Source: Calliopsis andreniformis
Lineage: Eukaryota > Arthropoda > Insecta > Hymenoptera > Andrenidae
Length of the DNA: 64,000 bases
Direction of reading: 5' to 3'
NCBI RefSeq assembly: GCF_051401765.1
Contig: NW_027480438.1
Coordinates: 6,324,001 to 6,388,000 of the forward strand
Shown here: one piece after another, positions 38,011 through 51,100 of the stretch
How the letters are laid out: the number at the start of each line of letters is the position of its first letter
Numbering within the stretch: position 1 is the stretch's first letter
Position numbers and translations under genes: made by a program
Notes under the pieces: model-generated
Databases searched by the model: none
Told to the model about the DNA's origin: nothing
The model's input: only the letters and a program-made list of their open reading frames with translations

Positions 38011-40500
38011 TCCTCAATCCTCAATCCTCAGTCTTCAATCCTCAATACTCAATACCCAATCCTCAGTCTTCAATCCTCAATCCTCAATCATCAATTCTCA
38101 ATCCTCAATCCTCAGTCCTCAGTCCTCAATCCTCAATCCTCAGTCCTCAATCCTCAATCCTCAATCCTCAAACCTCAATCCTCAACCGTCAGTCCTCGTC
38201 CTCAATCCTCACCACTCAATCCTCAATCCTCAATCTTCAATCATCAATACTCAATCTTCAATCCTCAATGTTCAATCCTAAATGCTCAATCCTCAATCCT
38301 CAATATTCAAAACAAAACCCTCAACCACCAATCCTCAACACTCAACCATCTATCCTCAATTCTCAATACTCAATAGAGTATCCCGAATTCTCATGGTCCA
38401 ATACGCAATCCACAATTTTCAATAATCAAATCTCAATCCTGAAACATCAATTCTCAACACTCTATCCTCAACACTCAGTCCTCTCTCTTCAATCCTCCAT
38501 CCTCAACCCTCAATCCTCAAGCGTCAATCCTCAATCCTCAATCCTCACTCCTCAATCCTCAATCCTCAGTCCTCAAACCACAATCCTGAATGCTCAATCC
38601 TGAATCCTCAACCTTCAGCCCTCAGTCCTCAACTATCAGTTGTCAATCCTCAATCCTCACTAGAATATCCACAGTTCAGAGCTTTCCATACGCAATACTC
38701 AATCTGCAATCTTCAAATCTCTATGCACAAACATCAATTCTCATCACTCAACCCTCAACACTCAGTCCCCAATCCTCAATCTTCAATCATCAATACTCAA
38801 TCTTCAATTCTCAATCTTCAATCCTCAATCCTCAATCCTCAATTCTCAATCCTCAATTCTCAATCCTCAATCGTCAGTCCTCAATCCCCAATCCTCAATC
38901 TTCAATCCTCAATCCTCAATCCTCAATCCTCAATCCTCAATCCTCAATCTTCAATCCTCAATACTCAATACCCAATCCACAGTCTTCAATCCTCAATCCT
39001 CAATCCTCAATTCTCAATCCTCAATCCTCAGTCCTCAGACCTCAAACATCAATACTCAACCCTCAGTCCTCGTCCTCAATCCGCAACCCTCAATCCTCAA
39101 TGCTCAATCTTCAATCATCAATATTCAATCTTCAATCCTCAATCCTCAATCCTCAATCCTCAATCCTCATTCCACAATCCTCGGACCTCAAACATGAATA
39201 CTCAACCCTCAGTCCTCGTCCTCAATCCACAACCCTCGATCCTCAATCCTCAATCTTCAATCATCAATATTCAATCTTCAGTCCTCAATCCTCAATCCTC
39301 AATCCTCAATGTTCAATCCGCAATACCCAGCCCTCAATCTTCGATCCTCAATGATCAATCCTCAGTCCTCAATCCTCAATCCTCAATCCTCAGTCCTCAA
39401 ACCTCAATCCTGAAACCTCAATCCTGAATCCTCAATCTTCAGCCCTCAGTCGTCAATAATCAATAGTCAATTCTCAATCATCAATAGAATATCCTCAATT
39501 CACAGTTTTCAATAATCAATCCCCATTCTTCAATCTTCAAATCTCAATCCACAAACATCAATTCCCATCACTCAACCCTCAACACTAAGTCCTCAATCTT
39601 CAATCCTCAATCCTCAATCCTCAACCTCCAATCCTCAATACTCAATCTTCAATCCGCAATCTTCAATTCTCAATCCTCAATTCACAATCCTCAATCGTCA
39701 ATCCTCAATCCCCAATCCTCAATCTTCAATCCTCAATCCTCTATCCTCAATCCTGAAACCTCAATCCTCAGTCTTCAATCCTCAATACTCAATACCCAAT
39801 ACTCAGTCTTCAATCCTCAATCCTCAATCATCAATTCTCAATCCTCAATCCTCAGGCGTCAGTCCTTAAACCTCAATCCTCAACCCTCAGCCCTCATCCT
39901 CAATCCTCAACCCTCAATCCTCAATCCTCAATCTTCAATCCTCAATACTCAATCTTCAATCCTCAATCCTCAATCCTCAGTCCTCAAACCTCAATTCTGA
40001 TTCATCAATCTCCAGCCCTCAGTCCTGAACAATCAGGTGACAATTCTCAATCCTCAATAGAATATCCCCAATTCACAGTTTTCAATACTCAATGCTCAAT
40101 CTGCAATCTTCAAATCTCTATCCACAAACATCAATTCTCATCACTCAACACTCAACACTCAGTCCTCAATGTTCAATCCTCAATCCTCAATTCTCAATCT
40201 TCAATCCTCAGTACTCAACCTTAAATCCTCAATCCTCAATCCTCAATCTTCAATCCTCAATCCTCAATACTCAATCCTCAACCCTCAATCCTCAATCCTC
40301 AATCATCAATCCTCAATCTTCATTACTCAATCCTCAATCCTCAATCCTCAATCCTCAATCCTCAATCCTCAATCACCAATCCTCAATCTTCAATCCTCAG
40401 TACTCAACCTTTAATCCTCAATCCTCAATCCTCAATCTTCAATCCTCAATCCTCAATCCTCAATCCTCAATTCTCAATCCTCAATCCTCAATCCTCAATC
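38011..40500 (+). repeat. HOR family 1, copy 5 (displaced, with two internal deletions)
   Basis: The cores are 38374 (E), 38661 (C), 39485 (D) and 40058 (A). From 38011 to about 39030 the sequence follows about 10986-12005 at an offset of 27,025 bp. After a 195-bp deletion near 39035 (28 units, one of them 6 bases, removing an M module) the offset becomes 26,830. The preceding A-to-E distance is 489 instead of 594 bp, a loss of exactly 15 heptamers. Family 1 thus reappears about 18 kb after the main cluster ends. Confidence 0.85.
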
Positions 40501-43500
40501 CTCAATCCTTAATCCTCAATCCTCAATCCTCAATCCTCAATCCTCAATCCTCAATCCTCAATCCTCAATCCTCAACCCTCAACCGTCAGTCTTCAAACCT
40601 CAATACTCAATCTTCAATCCTCAATCCTCAATCCTCAATCCTCAATCCTCATCCTTCAATCCTCAGTATCCAATCCTCAATCTTCAATCCTCAATCCTCA
40701 ATCCTCAATTCTCAATCCTCAACCCTCAGCCCTCAGCCCTTAAACCTCAATCCTCAACCCTCAGCCCTCATCCTCAATCCTCAATCATCAATCCTCAATC
40801 CTTAATCTTCAATCCTCAATAGTCAATCTTCAATCCTCAATCCTCAGACCTCAATGTTCAATCCTCAATGTTCAATCCTCAATACCCAATCCTCAATCTT
40901 CACTCCTCAATCCTCAATCCTCAATCCTCAATCGTCACACCTCAATCCTCAGTCCTCAAACCTCAATCCTGAATCCTCAATCCTGAATCCTCAATCTTCA
41001 GACCTCAGTCCTCAACAATCAGTTGTCAATTCTCAATCCTCAATAGAATATCATCAATTCACAGTTTTCAATACACAATACTCAATCTGCAATCTTCAAA
41101 TCTCTATCCACAAACACCAATTCTTATCACTCAACCCTCAACTCTCAGTCCCCAAACCTCAATCTTCAATCCTCAACCCTCAATCCTCAATTCTCAATCC
41201 TCAATCTTCAATCCTCAATACTCAATCATCAGTCCGCAATCCTCAATCCTCAATCTTCAATCCTCAATACTCAATCTTCAATCCTCAATCCTCAATCCCC
41301 ACTCCTCAAACATCAATTCTGAATCCTCAATCCTGAATCCTCAATCTTCAGCCCTCAGTCCTGAACAATCAGGTGACAATCCTCAATCCTCAATAGAATA
41401 TCCTCAATTCATAGTTTTCAATACTCAATACTCAATCTGCAATCTTCAAATCTCTATCCACAAACATCAATTCTCATCACTCAACCCTCAATACTCAGTC
41501 CTCAATGTTCAATCCTCAATCCTCAATTCTCAATCTTCAATCCTCAATACTCCATCTCTAATCCTCAATCCTCAATACTCAATCTACCATCCTCAATCCG
41601 CAATACTCAATCCTCAACCCTCAATCCTCAATCCTCAATCATCAATCCTCAATCTTCAATACTCAATCCTCAATCCTTAATCCTCAATCCTCAATCCTCA
41701 ATCCTCTATCTTAAATTCTCAAACCTCAATCCTCAATCCACAATCCTCAATTCTCAATCTTCAATCCTCAATACTCAATCTTAAATCCTCAATCCTCAAT
41801 CCTCAATCCTCAATCCTCAATCCTCAATCCTCAATCCTCAATCCTTAATCTTCAATCCTCAATACTCAATCTTCAATCCTCAATCCTCAGACCTCAACGT
41901 TCAATCCTCAATGTTCAATCCTCAATACCCAATCCTCAATCTTCACTCCTCAATCCTCAATCCTCAATCCTCAATCGTCACTCCTCAATCCTCAGTCCTC
42001 AAACCTCAATCCTGAATCCTCAATCCTGAATCCTCAATCTTCAGACCTCAGTCCTCAACAATCAGTTGTCAATTCTCAATCCTCAATAGAATATCATCAA
42101 TTCACAGTTTTCAATACACAATACTCAATCTGCAATCTTCAAATCTCTATCCACAAACACCAATTCTTATCACTCAACCCTCAACTCTCAGTCCCCAAAC
42201 CTCAATCTTCAATCCTCAACCCTCAATCCTCAATCCTCAATCCTCAATCTTCAATCCTCAATACTCAATCATCAATCCGCAATCCTCAATCCTCAATCTT
42301 CAATCCTCAATACTCAATCTTCAATCCTCAATCCTCAATCCCCACTCCTCAAACCTCAATTCTGAATCCTCAATCCTGAATCCTCAATCTTCAGACCTCA
42401 GTCCTGAACAATCAGGTGACAATCCTCAATCCTCAATAGAATATCCTCAATTCACAGTTTTCAATACTCAATACTCAATCTGCAATCTTCAAATCTCTAT
42501 CCACAAACATCAATTCTCATCACTCAACCCTCAATACTCAGTCCTCAATGTTCAATCCTCAATCCTCAATTCTCAATCTTCAATCCTCAATACTCCATCT
42601 CTAATCCTCAATCCTCAATACTCAATATACCATCCTCAATCCGCAATGCTCAATCCTCAACCCTCAATCCTCAATCCTCAATCATCAATCCTCAATCTTC
42701 AATACTCAATCCTCAATCCTCAATCTTCAATCCTCAAACCTCAATCCTCAATTCTCAATCCTCAATCCTCAATCCTCAATCCTCAATCCTCAATACTCAA
42801 TCCTCAATCCTCAATCCTCAATCTTCAATCCTCAATACTCAATCTTCAGTCCTCAATTCTCATTACTCAATACTCAATAATCAGACCTCAACCATCAATA
42901 CTGAACCCTCAGTCCTTGTCCTCAATCCACAACCCTCAATCCTCAATCCTCAATCTTCAATCATCAATATTCAATATTCAGTCCTCAATGCTCAATCCTC
43001 AATCCTCAATCCTCAATCCTCAATGTTCAATCCGCAATACCCAATCCTGAATCTTCAATCCTCAATCCTCAATCCTCAATCCCCAATCCTCAATCCTCAA
43101 TCCTCAGTCCTCAAACCTCAATCCTGAATCCTCAATCCTGAATCCTCAATCTTCAGACCTCAGTCCTCAACAATCAGTTGTCAATTCTCAATCCTCAATA
43201 GAATATCATCAATTCACAGTTTTCAATACACAATACTCAATCTGCAATCTTTAAATCTCTATCCACAAACACCAATTCTTATCACTCAACCCTCAACTCT
43301 CAGTCCCCAAACCTCAATCTTCAATCCTCAACCCTCAATCCTCAATCCTCAATCATCAATCCTCAATCTTCAATACTCAATCCTCAATCCTCAATCCTCA
43401 ACCCTCAACCCTCAATCCTCTATCTTAAATCCTCAAACCTCAATCCTCAATCCACAATCCTCAATTCTCAATCTTCAATCCTCAATACTCAATCTTAAAT

Positions 43501-46500
43501 CCTCAATCCTCAATCCTCAATCCTCAATCCTCAATCCTCAATCCTCAATCCTCATCCTTCAATCCTCAATACCCAATCCTCAATCTTCAATCCTCAAACC
43601 TCAATCCTCAATTCTCAATCCTCAATCCTCAATCCTCAATCCTCAATCCTCAATACTCAATCCTCAATCCTCAATCCTCAATCTTCAATCCTCAATACTC
43701 AATCTTCAGTCCTCAATTCTCAATACTAAATACTCAATAATCAGACCTCAACCATCAATATTGAACCCTCAGTCCTTGTCCTCAATCCACAACCCTCAAT
43801 CCTCAATCCTCAATCTTCAATCATCAATATTCAATATTCAGTCCTCAATCCTCAATCCTCAATCCTCAATCCTCAATCCTCAATGTTCAATCCGCAATAC
43901 CCAATCATGAATCTTCAATCCTCAATCCTCAATCCTCAATCCCCAATCCTCAATCCTCAATCCTCAGTCCTCAAGCCTCAATCCTGAATCCTCAATCCTG
44001 AATCCTCAATCTTCAGACCTCAGTCCTCAACAATCAGTTGTCAATTCTCAATCCTCAAAAGAATATCATCAATTCACAGTTTTCAATACACAATACTCAA
44101 TCTGCAATCTTTAAATCTCTATCCACAAACACCAATTCTTATCACTCAACCCTCAACTCTCAGTCCCCAAACCTCAATCTTCAATCCTCAACCCTCAATC
44201 CTCATTCGTCAATCATCAATCCTCAATCTTCAATACTCAATCCTCAATCCTCAATCCTCAACCCTCAATCCTCAATGCTCTATCTTAAATCCTCAAACCT
44301 CAATCCTCAATCCACAATCTTCAATTCTCAATCTTCAATCCTCAATACTCAATCTTAAATCCTCAATCCTCAATCCTCAATCCTCAATCCTCTATCCTCA
44401 ATCCTCAATCCTCATCCTTCAATCCTCAATACCCAATCCTCAATCTTCAATCCTCAATCCTCAATCCTCAATTCTCAATCCTCAACCCTCAGCCCTCAGT
44501 CCTTAAACCTCAATCCTCAACACTCAGCCCTCATCCTCAATCCTCAATCCTCAATCCTCAATCCTCAATCCTTAATCTTCACTCCTCAATCCTCAATCCT
44601 CAATCCTCAATCCTCAAACCTCAGTCCTCAAACCACAATCCTGAATCCTCAATCCTGAATCCTCAATCTTCAGCCCTCAGTCCTCAACAATCACTTGTCA
44701 ATCCTCAATCCTCACTAGAATATCCTCAGTTCAGAGCTTTCCATACGCAATACTCAATCTGCGATCTCCAAACCTCTATCCACAAACATCAATTCTCATC
44801 ACTCAACCCTCAACACTCAGTCCCCAATCCTCAATCTGCAATCCTCAATCCTCAACACTCAATGCTCAATCCTCAACCTTCAATCCTCAATACTCAATCT
44901 TCAATCCTCAATCCTCAACACTCAATCCTCAGTCCTCAAACCTCAATTCTGAATCCTCGATCCTGAATCCTCAATCTCCAGCCCTCAGTCCTGAACAATC
45001 AGGTGACAATCCTCAATCCTTAATAGAATATCCTCAATTCACAGTTTTCAATACTCAATACTCAATCTGCAATCTTCAAATCTCTATCCACAAACATCAA
45101 TTCTCATCACTCAACACTCAACACTCAGTCCTCAATGTTCAATCCTCAATCCTCAATCCTTAATTCTCAATCTTCAATCCTCAATACTCAATCTTAAATC
45201 CTCAATCCTCAATCCTCAATACCTAACCCTCAATCTTCAATCCTCAATCATCAATCCTCAATTCTCAATCCTCAATCCTCAACCCTCAATCCTCAATCCT
45301 CAATCCTCAATCCTCAATCCTCAATCCTCAACCCTCAATCGTCAGTCTTCAAACCTCAATATTCAATCTTCAATCCTCAATCCTCAATCCTCAATCCTCA
45401 ATCCTCATCCTTCATTCCTCAATACCCAATCCTCAATCTTCAATCCTCAATCCTCAATCCTCAATTCTCAATCCTCAATCCTCAGTCCTCAGTCCTTAAA
45501 CCTCAATCCTCAGCCCTCAGCCCTCATCCTCAATCCTCAATCCTCAATCCTCAATCCTCAACCTTCAATCCTCAATCCTCAATCCTCAGTCCTCAAACCT
45601 CAATGCTGAATCCTCAATCCTGAATCCTCAATCTTCAGCCCTCAGTCCTCAACAATCAGGTGACAATCCTCAATCCTCAATAGAATATCCTCTATTCACA
45701 GTTTTCAATACTCAATACTCAATCTGCAATCTTCAAATCACTATCCAGAAACATCAATTCTCATCACTCAACCCTCAACACTCAGTCCTCAATGTTCAAT
45801 CCTCAATCCTCAATCCTCAATCTTCAATCCTCAATACTCAATCTATAATCCTCAATCCTCAACCCTCAATCTTCAATCCTCAATCCTCAATACTCAATCC
45901 TCAACCCTCAATCCTCAATCCTCAATCATCAATCCTCAATCTTCAATACTCAATCCTCAATCCTCAATCCTCAATCCTCAATCCTCAATCCTCGATCCTC
46001 AATCACCAATCCTCAATCTTCAATCCTCAGTACTCAACCTTTAATCCTCAATCCTCAATCCTCAATCCTCAATCCTCAATCTTCAATCCTCAATACTCAA
46101 TCATCAATCCGCAATCCTCAATCCTCAATCTTCAATCCTCAATACTCAATCTTCAATCCTCAGTCCTCAATCCCCACTCCTCAAACCTCAATTCTGAATC
46201 CTCAATCCTGAATCCTCAATCTTCAGACCTCAGTCCTGAACAATCAGGTGACAATCTTCAATCCTCAATAGAATATCCTCAATTCACAGTTTTCAATACT
46301 CAATACTCAATCTGCAATCTTCAAATCTCTATCCACAAACATCAATTCTCATCACTCAACCCTCAATACTCAGTCCTCAATGTTCAATCCTCAATCCTCA
46401 ATTCTCAATCTTCAATCCTCAATACTCCATCTCTAATCCTCAATCCTCAATACTCAATATACCATCCTCAATCCGCAATGCTCAATCCTCAACCCTCAAT

Positions 46501-46700
46501 CCTCAATCCTCAATCATCAATCCTCAATCTTCAATACTCAATCCTCAATCCTCAATCCTCAATCCTCAATCCTCAATCCTCTATCTTAAATCCTCAAACC
46601 TCAATCCTCAATCCACAATCCTCAATTCTCAATCTTCAATCCTCAATACTCAATCTTAAATCCTCAATCCTCAATCCTCAATCCTCAATCCCCACTCCTC
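40501..46700 (+). repeat. HOR family 2, copy a
   Basis: The cores are 41044 (B), 41394 (A), 42087 (B), 42437 (A), 43199 (B), 44059 (B), 44716 (C), 45024 (A), 45681 (A) and 46269 (A). The entry zone at 40501-40850 looks like about 14340-14880 with deletions and then joins a string like 33720-34220. The core at 44059 is altered to AAAGAATATC. From about 41900 to 45700 it matches copy c at an offset of 9,261 bp (1,323 x 7). Confidence 0.85.
43199..44058 (+). repeat. 860-bp B unit present twice in copies a and c, once in copy b
   Basis: B cores 43199 and 44059 are 860 bp apart, as are 52460 and 53320 in copy c. Copy b has a single B core here (48592). The offset between copies a and b falls from 5,393 to 4,533 across this point, a difference of exactly 860. 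The unit equals 123 x 7 minus 1, the missing base being in the TCCTTG hexamer of its K module. Either an expansion in a and c or a contraction in b explains this. Confidence 0.85.
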
Positions 46701-49700
46701 AAACATCAATTCTGAATCCTCAATCCTGAATCCTCAATCTTCAGCCCTCAGTCCTGAACAATCAGGTGACAATCCTCAATCCTCAATAGAATATCCTCAA
46801 TTCATAGTTTTCAATACTCAATACTCAATCTGCAATCTTCAAATCTCTATCCACAAACATCAATTCTCATCACTCAACCCTCAATACTCAGTCCTCAATG
46901 TTCAATCCTCAATCCTCAATTCTCAATCTTCAATCCTCAATACTCCATCTCTAATCCTCAATCCTCAATACTCAATCTACCATCCTCAATCCGCAATACT
47001 CAATCCTCAACCCTCAATCCTCAATCCTCAATCATCAATCCTCAATCTTCAATACTCAATCCTCAATCCTTAATCCTCAATCCTCAATCCTCAATCCTCT
47101 ATCTTAAATCCTCAAACCTCAATCCTCAATCCACAATCCTCAATTCTCAATCTTCAATCCTCAATACTCAATCTTAAATCCTCAATCCTCAATCCTCAAT
47201 CCTCAATCCTCAATCCTCAATCCTCAATCCTCAATCCTTAATCTTCAATCCTCAATACTCAATCTTCAATCCTCAATCCTCAGACCTCAACGTTCAATCC
47301 TCAATGTTCAATCCTCAATACCCAATCCTCAATCTTCACTCCTCAATCCTCAATCCTCAATCCTCAATCGTCACTCCTCAATCCTCAGTCCTCAAACCTC
47401 AATCCTGAATCCTCAATCCTGAATCCTCAATCTTCAGACCTCAGTCCTCAACAATCAGTTGTCAATTCTCAATCCTCAATAGAATATCATCAATTCACAG
47501 TTTTCAATACACAATACTCAATCTGCAATCTTCAAATCTCTATCCACAAACACCAATTCTTATCACTCAACCCTCAACTCTCAGTCCCCAAACCTCAATC
47601 TTCAATCCTCAACCCTCAATCCTCAATCCTCAATCCTCAATCTTCAATCCTCAATACTCAATCATCAATCCGCAATCCTCAATCCTCAATCTTCAATCCT
47701 CAATACTCAATCTTCAATCCTCAATCCTCAATCCCCACTCCTCAAACCTCAATTCTGAATCCTCAATCCTGAATCCTCAATCTTCAGACCTCAGTCCTGA
47801 ACAATCAGGTGACAATCCTCAATCCTCAATAGAATATCCTCAATTCACAGTTTTCAATACTCAATACTCAATCTGCAATCTTCAAATCTCTATCCACAAA
47901 CATCAATTCTCATCACTCAACCCTCAATACTCAGTCCTCAATGTTCAATCCTCAATCCTCAATTCTCAATCTTCAATCCTCAATACTCCATCTCTAATCC
48001 TCAATCCTCAATACTCAATATACCATCCTCAATCCGCAATGCTCAATCCTCAACCCTCAATCCTCAATCCTCAATCATCAATCCTCAATCTTCAATACTC
48101 AATCCTCAATCCTCAATCTTCAATCCTCAAACCTCAATCCTCAATTCTCAATCCTCAATCCTCAATCCTCAATCCTCAATCCTCAATACTCAATCCTCAA
48201 TCCTCAATCCTCAATCTTCAATCCTCAATACTCAATCTTCAGTCCTCAATTCTCATTACTCAATACTCAATAATCAGACCTCAACCATCAATACTGAACC
48301 CTCAGTCCTTGTCCTCAATCCACAACCCTCAATCCTCAATCCTCAATCTTCAATCATCAATATTCAATATTCAGTCCTCAATCCTCAATCCTCAATCCTC
48401 AATCCTCAATCCTCAATGTTCAATCCGCAATACCCAATCATGAATCTTCAATCCTCAATCCTCAATCCTCAATCCCCAATCCTCAATCCTCAATCCTCAG
48501 TCCTCAAGCCTCAATCCTGAATCCTCAATCCTGAATCCTCAATCTTCAGACCTCAGTCCTCAACAATCAGTTGTCAATTCTCAATCCTCAAAAGAATATC
48601 ATCAATTCACAGTTTTCAATACACAATACTCAATCTGCAATCTTTAAATCTCTATCCACAAACACCAATTCTTATCACTCAACCCTCAACTCTCAGTCCC
48701 CAAACCTCAATCTTCAATCCTCAACCCTCAATCCTCAATCGTCAATCATCAATCCTCAATCTTCAATACTCAATCCTCAATCCTCAATCCTCAACCCTCA
48801 ATCCTCAATGCTCTATCTTAAATCCTCAAACCTCAATCCTCAATCCACAATCTTCAATTCTCAATCTTCAATCCTCAATACTCAATCTTAAATCCTCAAT
48901 CCTCAATCCTCAATCCTCAATCCTCTATCCTCAATCCTCAATCCTCATCCTTCAATCCTCAATACCCAATCCTCAATCTTCAATCCTCAATCCTCAATCC
49001 TCAATTCTCAATCCTCAACCCTCAGCCCTCAGTCCTTAAACCTCAATCCTCAACACTCAGCCCTCATCCTCAATCCTCAATCCTCAATCCTCAATCCTCA
49101 ATCCTTAATCTTCACTCCTCAATCCTCAATCCTCAATCCTCAATCCTCAAACCTCAGTCCTCAAACCACAATCCTGAATCCTCAATCCTGAATCCTCAAT
49201 CTTCAGCCCTCAGTCCTCAACAATCACTTGTCAATCCTCAATCCTCACTAGAATATCCTCAGTTCAGAGCTTTCCATACGCAATACTCAATCTGCGATCT
49301 CCAAATCTCTATCCACAAACATCAATTCTCATCACTCAACCCTCAACACTCAGTCCCCAATCCTCAATCTGCAATCCTCAATCCTCAACACTCAATGCTC
49401 AATCCTCAACCTTCAATCCTCAATACTCAATCTTCAATCCTCAATCCTCAACACTCAATCCTCAGTCCTCAAACCTCAATTCTGAATCCTCGATCCTGAA
49501 TCCTCAATCTCCAGCCCTCAGTCCTGAACAATCAGGTGACAATCCTCAATCCTTAATAGAATATCCTCAATTCACAGTTTTCAATACTCAATACTCAATC
49601 TGCAATCTTCAAATCTCTATCCACAAACATCAATTCTCATCACTCAACACTCAACACTCAGTCCTCAATGTTCAATCCTCAATCCTCAATCCTTAATTCT

Positions 49701-51100
49701 CAATCTTCAATCCTCAATACTCAATCTTAAATCCTCAATCCTCAATCCTCAATACCTAACCCTCAATCTTCAATCCTCAATCATCAATCCTCAATTCTCA
49801 ATCCTCAATCCTCAACCCTCAATCCTCAATCCTCAATCCTCAATCCTCAATCCTCAATCCTCAACCCTCAATCGTCAGTCTTCAAACCTCAATATTCAAT
49901 CTTCAATCCTCAATCCTCAATCCTCAATCCTCAATCCTCATCCTTCATTCCTCAATACCCAATCCTCAATCTTCAATCCTCAATCCTCAATCCTCAATTC
50001 TCAATCCTCAATCCTCAGTCCTCAGTCCTTAAACCTCAATCCTCAGCCCTCAGCCCTCATCCTCAATCCTCAATCCTCAATCCTCAATCCTCAACCTTCA
50101 ATCCTCAATCCTCAATCCTCAGTCCTCAAACCTCAATTCTGAATCCTCAATCCTGAATCCTCAATCTTCAGCCCTCAGTCCTCAACAATCAGGTGACAAT
50201 CCTCAATCCTCAATAGAATATCCTCTATTCACAGTTTTCAATACTCAATACTAAATCTGCAATCTTCAAATCACTATCCAGAAACATCAATTCTCATCAC
50301 TCAACCCTCAACACTCAGTCCTCAATGTTCAATCCTCAATCCTCAATCCTCAATCTTCAATCCTCAATACTCAATCTATAATCCTCAATCCTCAACCCTC
50401 AATCTTCAATCCTCAATCCTCAATACTCAATCCTCAACCCTCAATCCTCAATCCTCAATCATCAATCCTCAATCTTCAATACTCAATCCTCAATCCTCAA
50501 TCCTCAATCCTCAATCCTCAATCCTCGATCCTCAATCACCAATCCTCAATCTTCAATCCTCAGTACTCAACCTTTAATCCTCAATCCTCAATCCTCAATC
50601 CTCAATCCTCAATCTTCAATCCTCAATACTCAATCATCAATCCGCAATCCTCAATCCTCAATCTTCAATCCTCAATACTCAATCTTCAATCCTCAGTCCT
50701 CAATCCCCACTCCTCAAACCTCAATTCTGAATCCTCAATCCTGAATCCTCAATCTTCAGACCTCAGTCCTGAACAATCAGGTGACAATCTTCAATCCTCA
50801 ATAGAATATCCTCAATTCACAGTTTTCAATACTCAATACTCAATCTGCAATCTTCAAATCTCTATCCACAAACATCAATTCTCATCACTCAACCCTCAAT
50901 ACTCAATCCTCAATGTTCAATCCTCAATCCTCAATTCTCAATCTTCAATCCTCAATACTCCATCTCTAATCCTCAATCCTCAATACTCAATATACCATCC
51001 TCAATCCGCAATGCTCAATCCTCAACCCTCAATCCTCAATCCTCAATCATCAATCCTCAATCTTCAATACTCAATCCTCAATCCTCAATCCTCAATCCTC
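46701..51100 (+). repeat. HOR family 2, copy b
   Basis: The cores are 46787 (A), 47480 (B), 47830 (A), 48592 (B, AAAGAATATC as at 44059), 49249 (C), 49557 (A), 50214 (A) and 50802 (A). The first part follows copy a at an offset of 5,393 bp and the part after 48000 at 4,533 bp, because one 860-bp unit is absent. The shared AAAGAATATC mutation shows that copies a and b are closer to each other here than to copy c, which has TAGAATATC at 53320. Confidence 0.85.
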
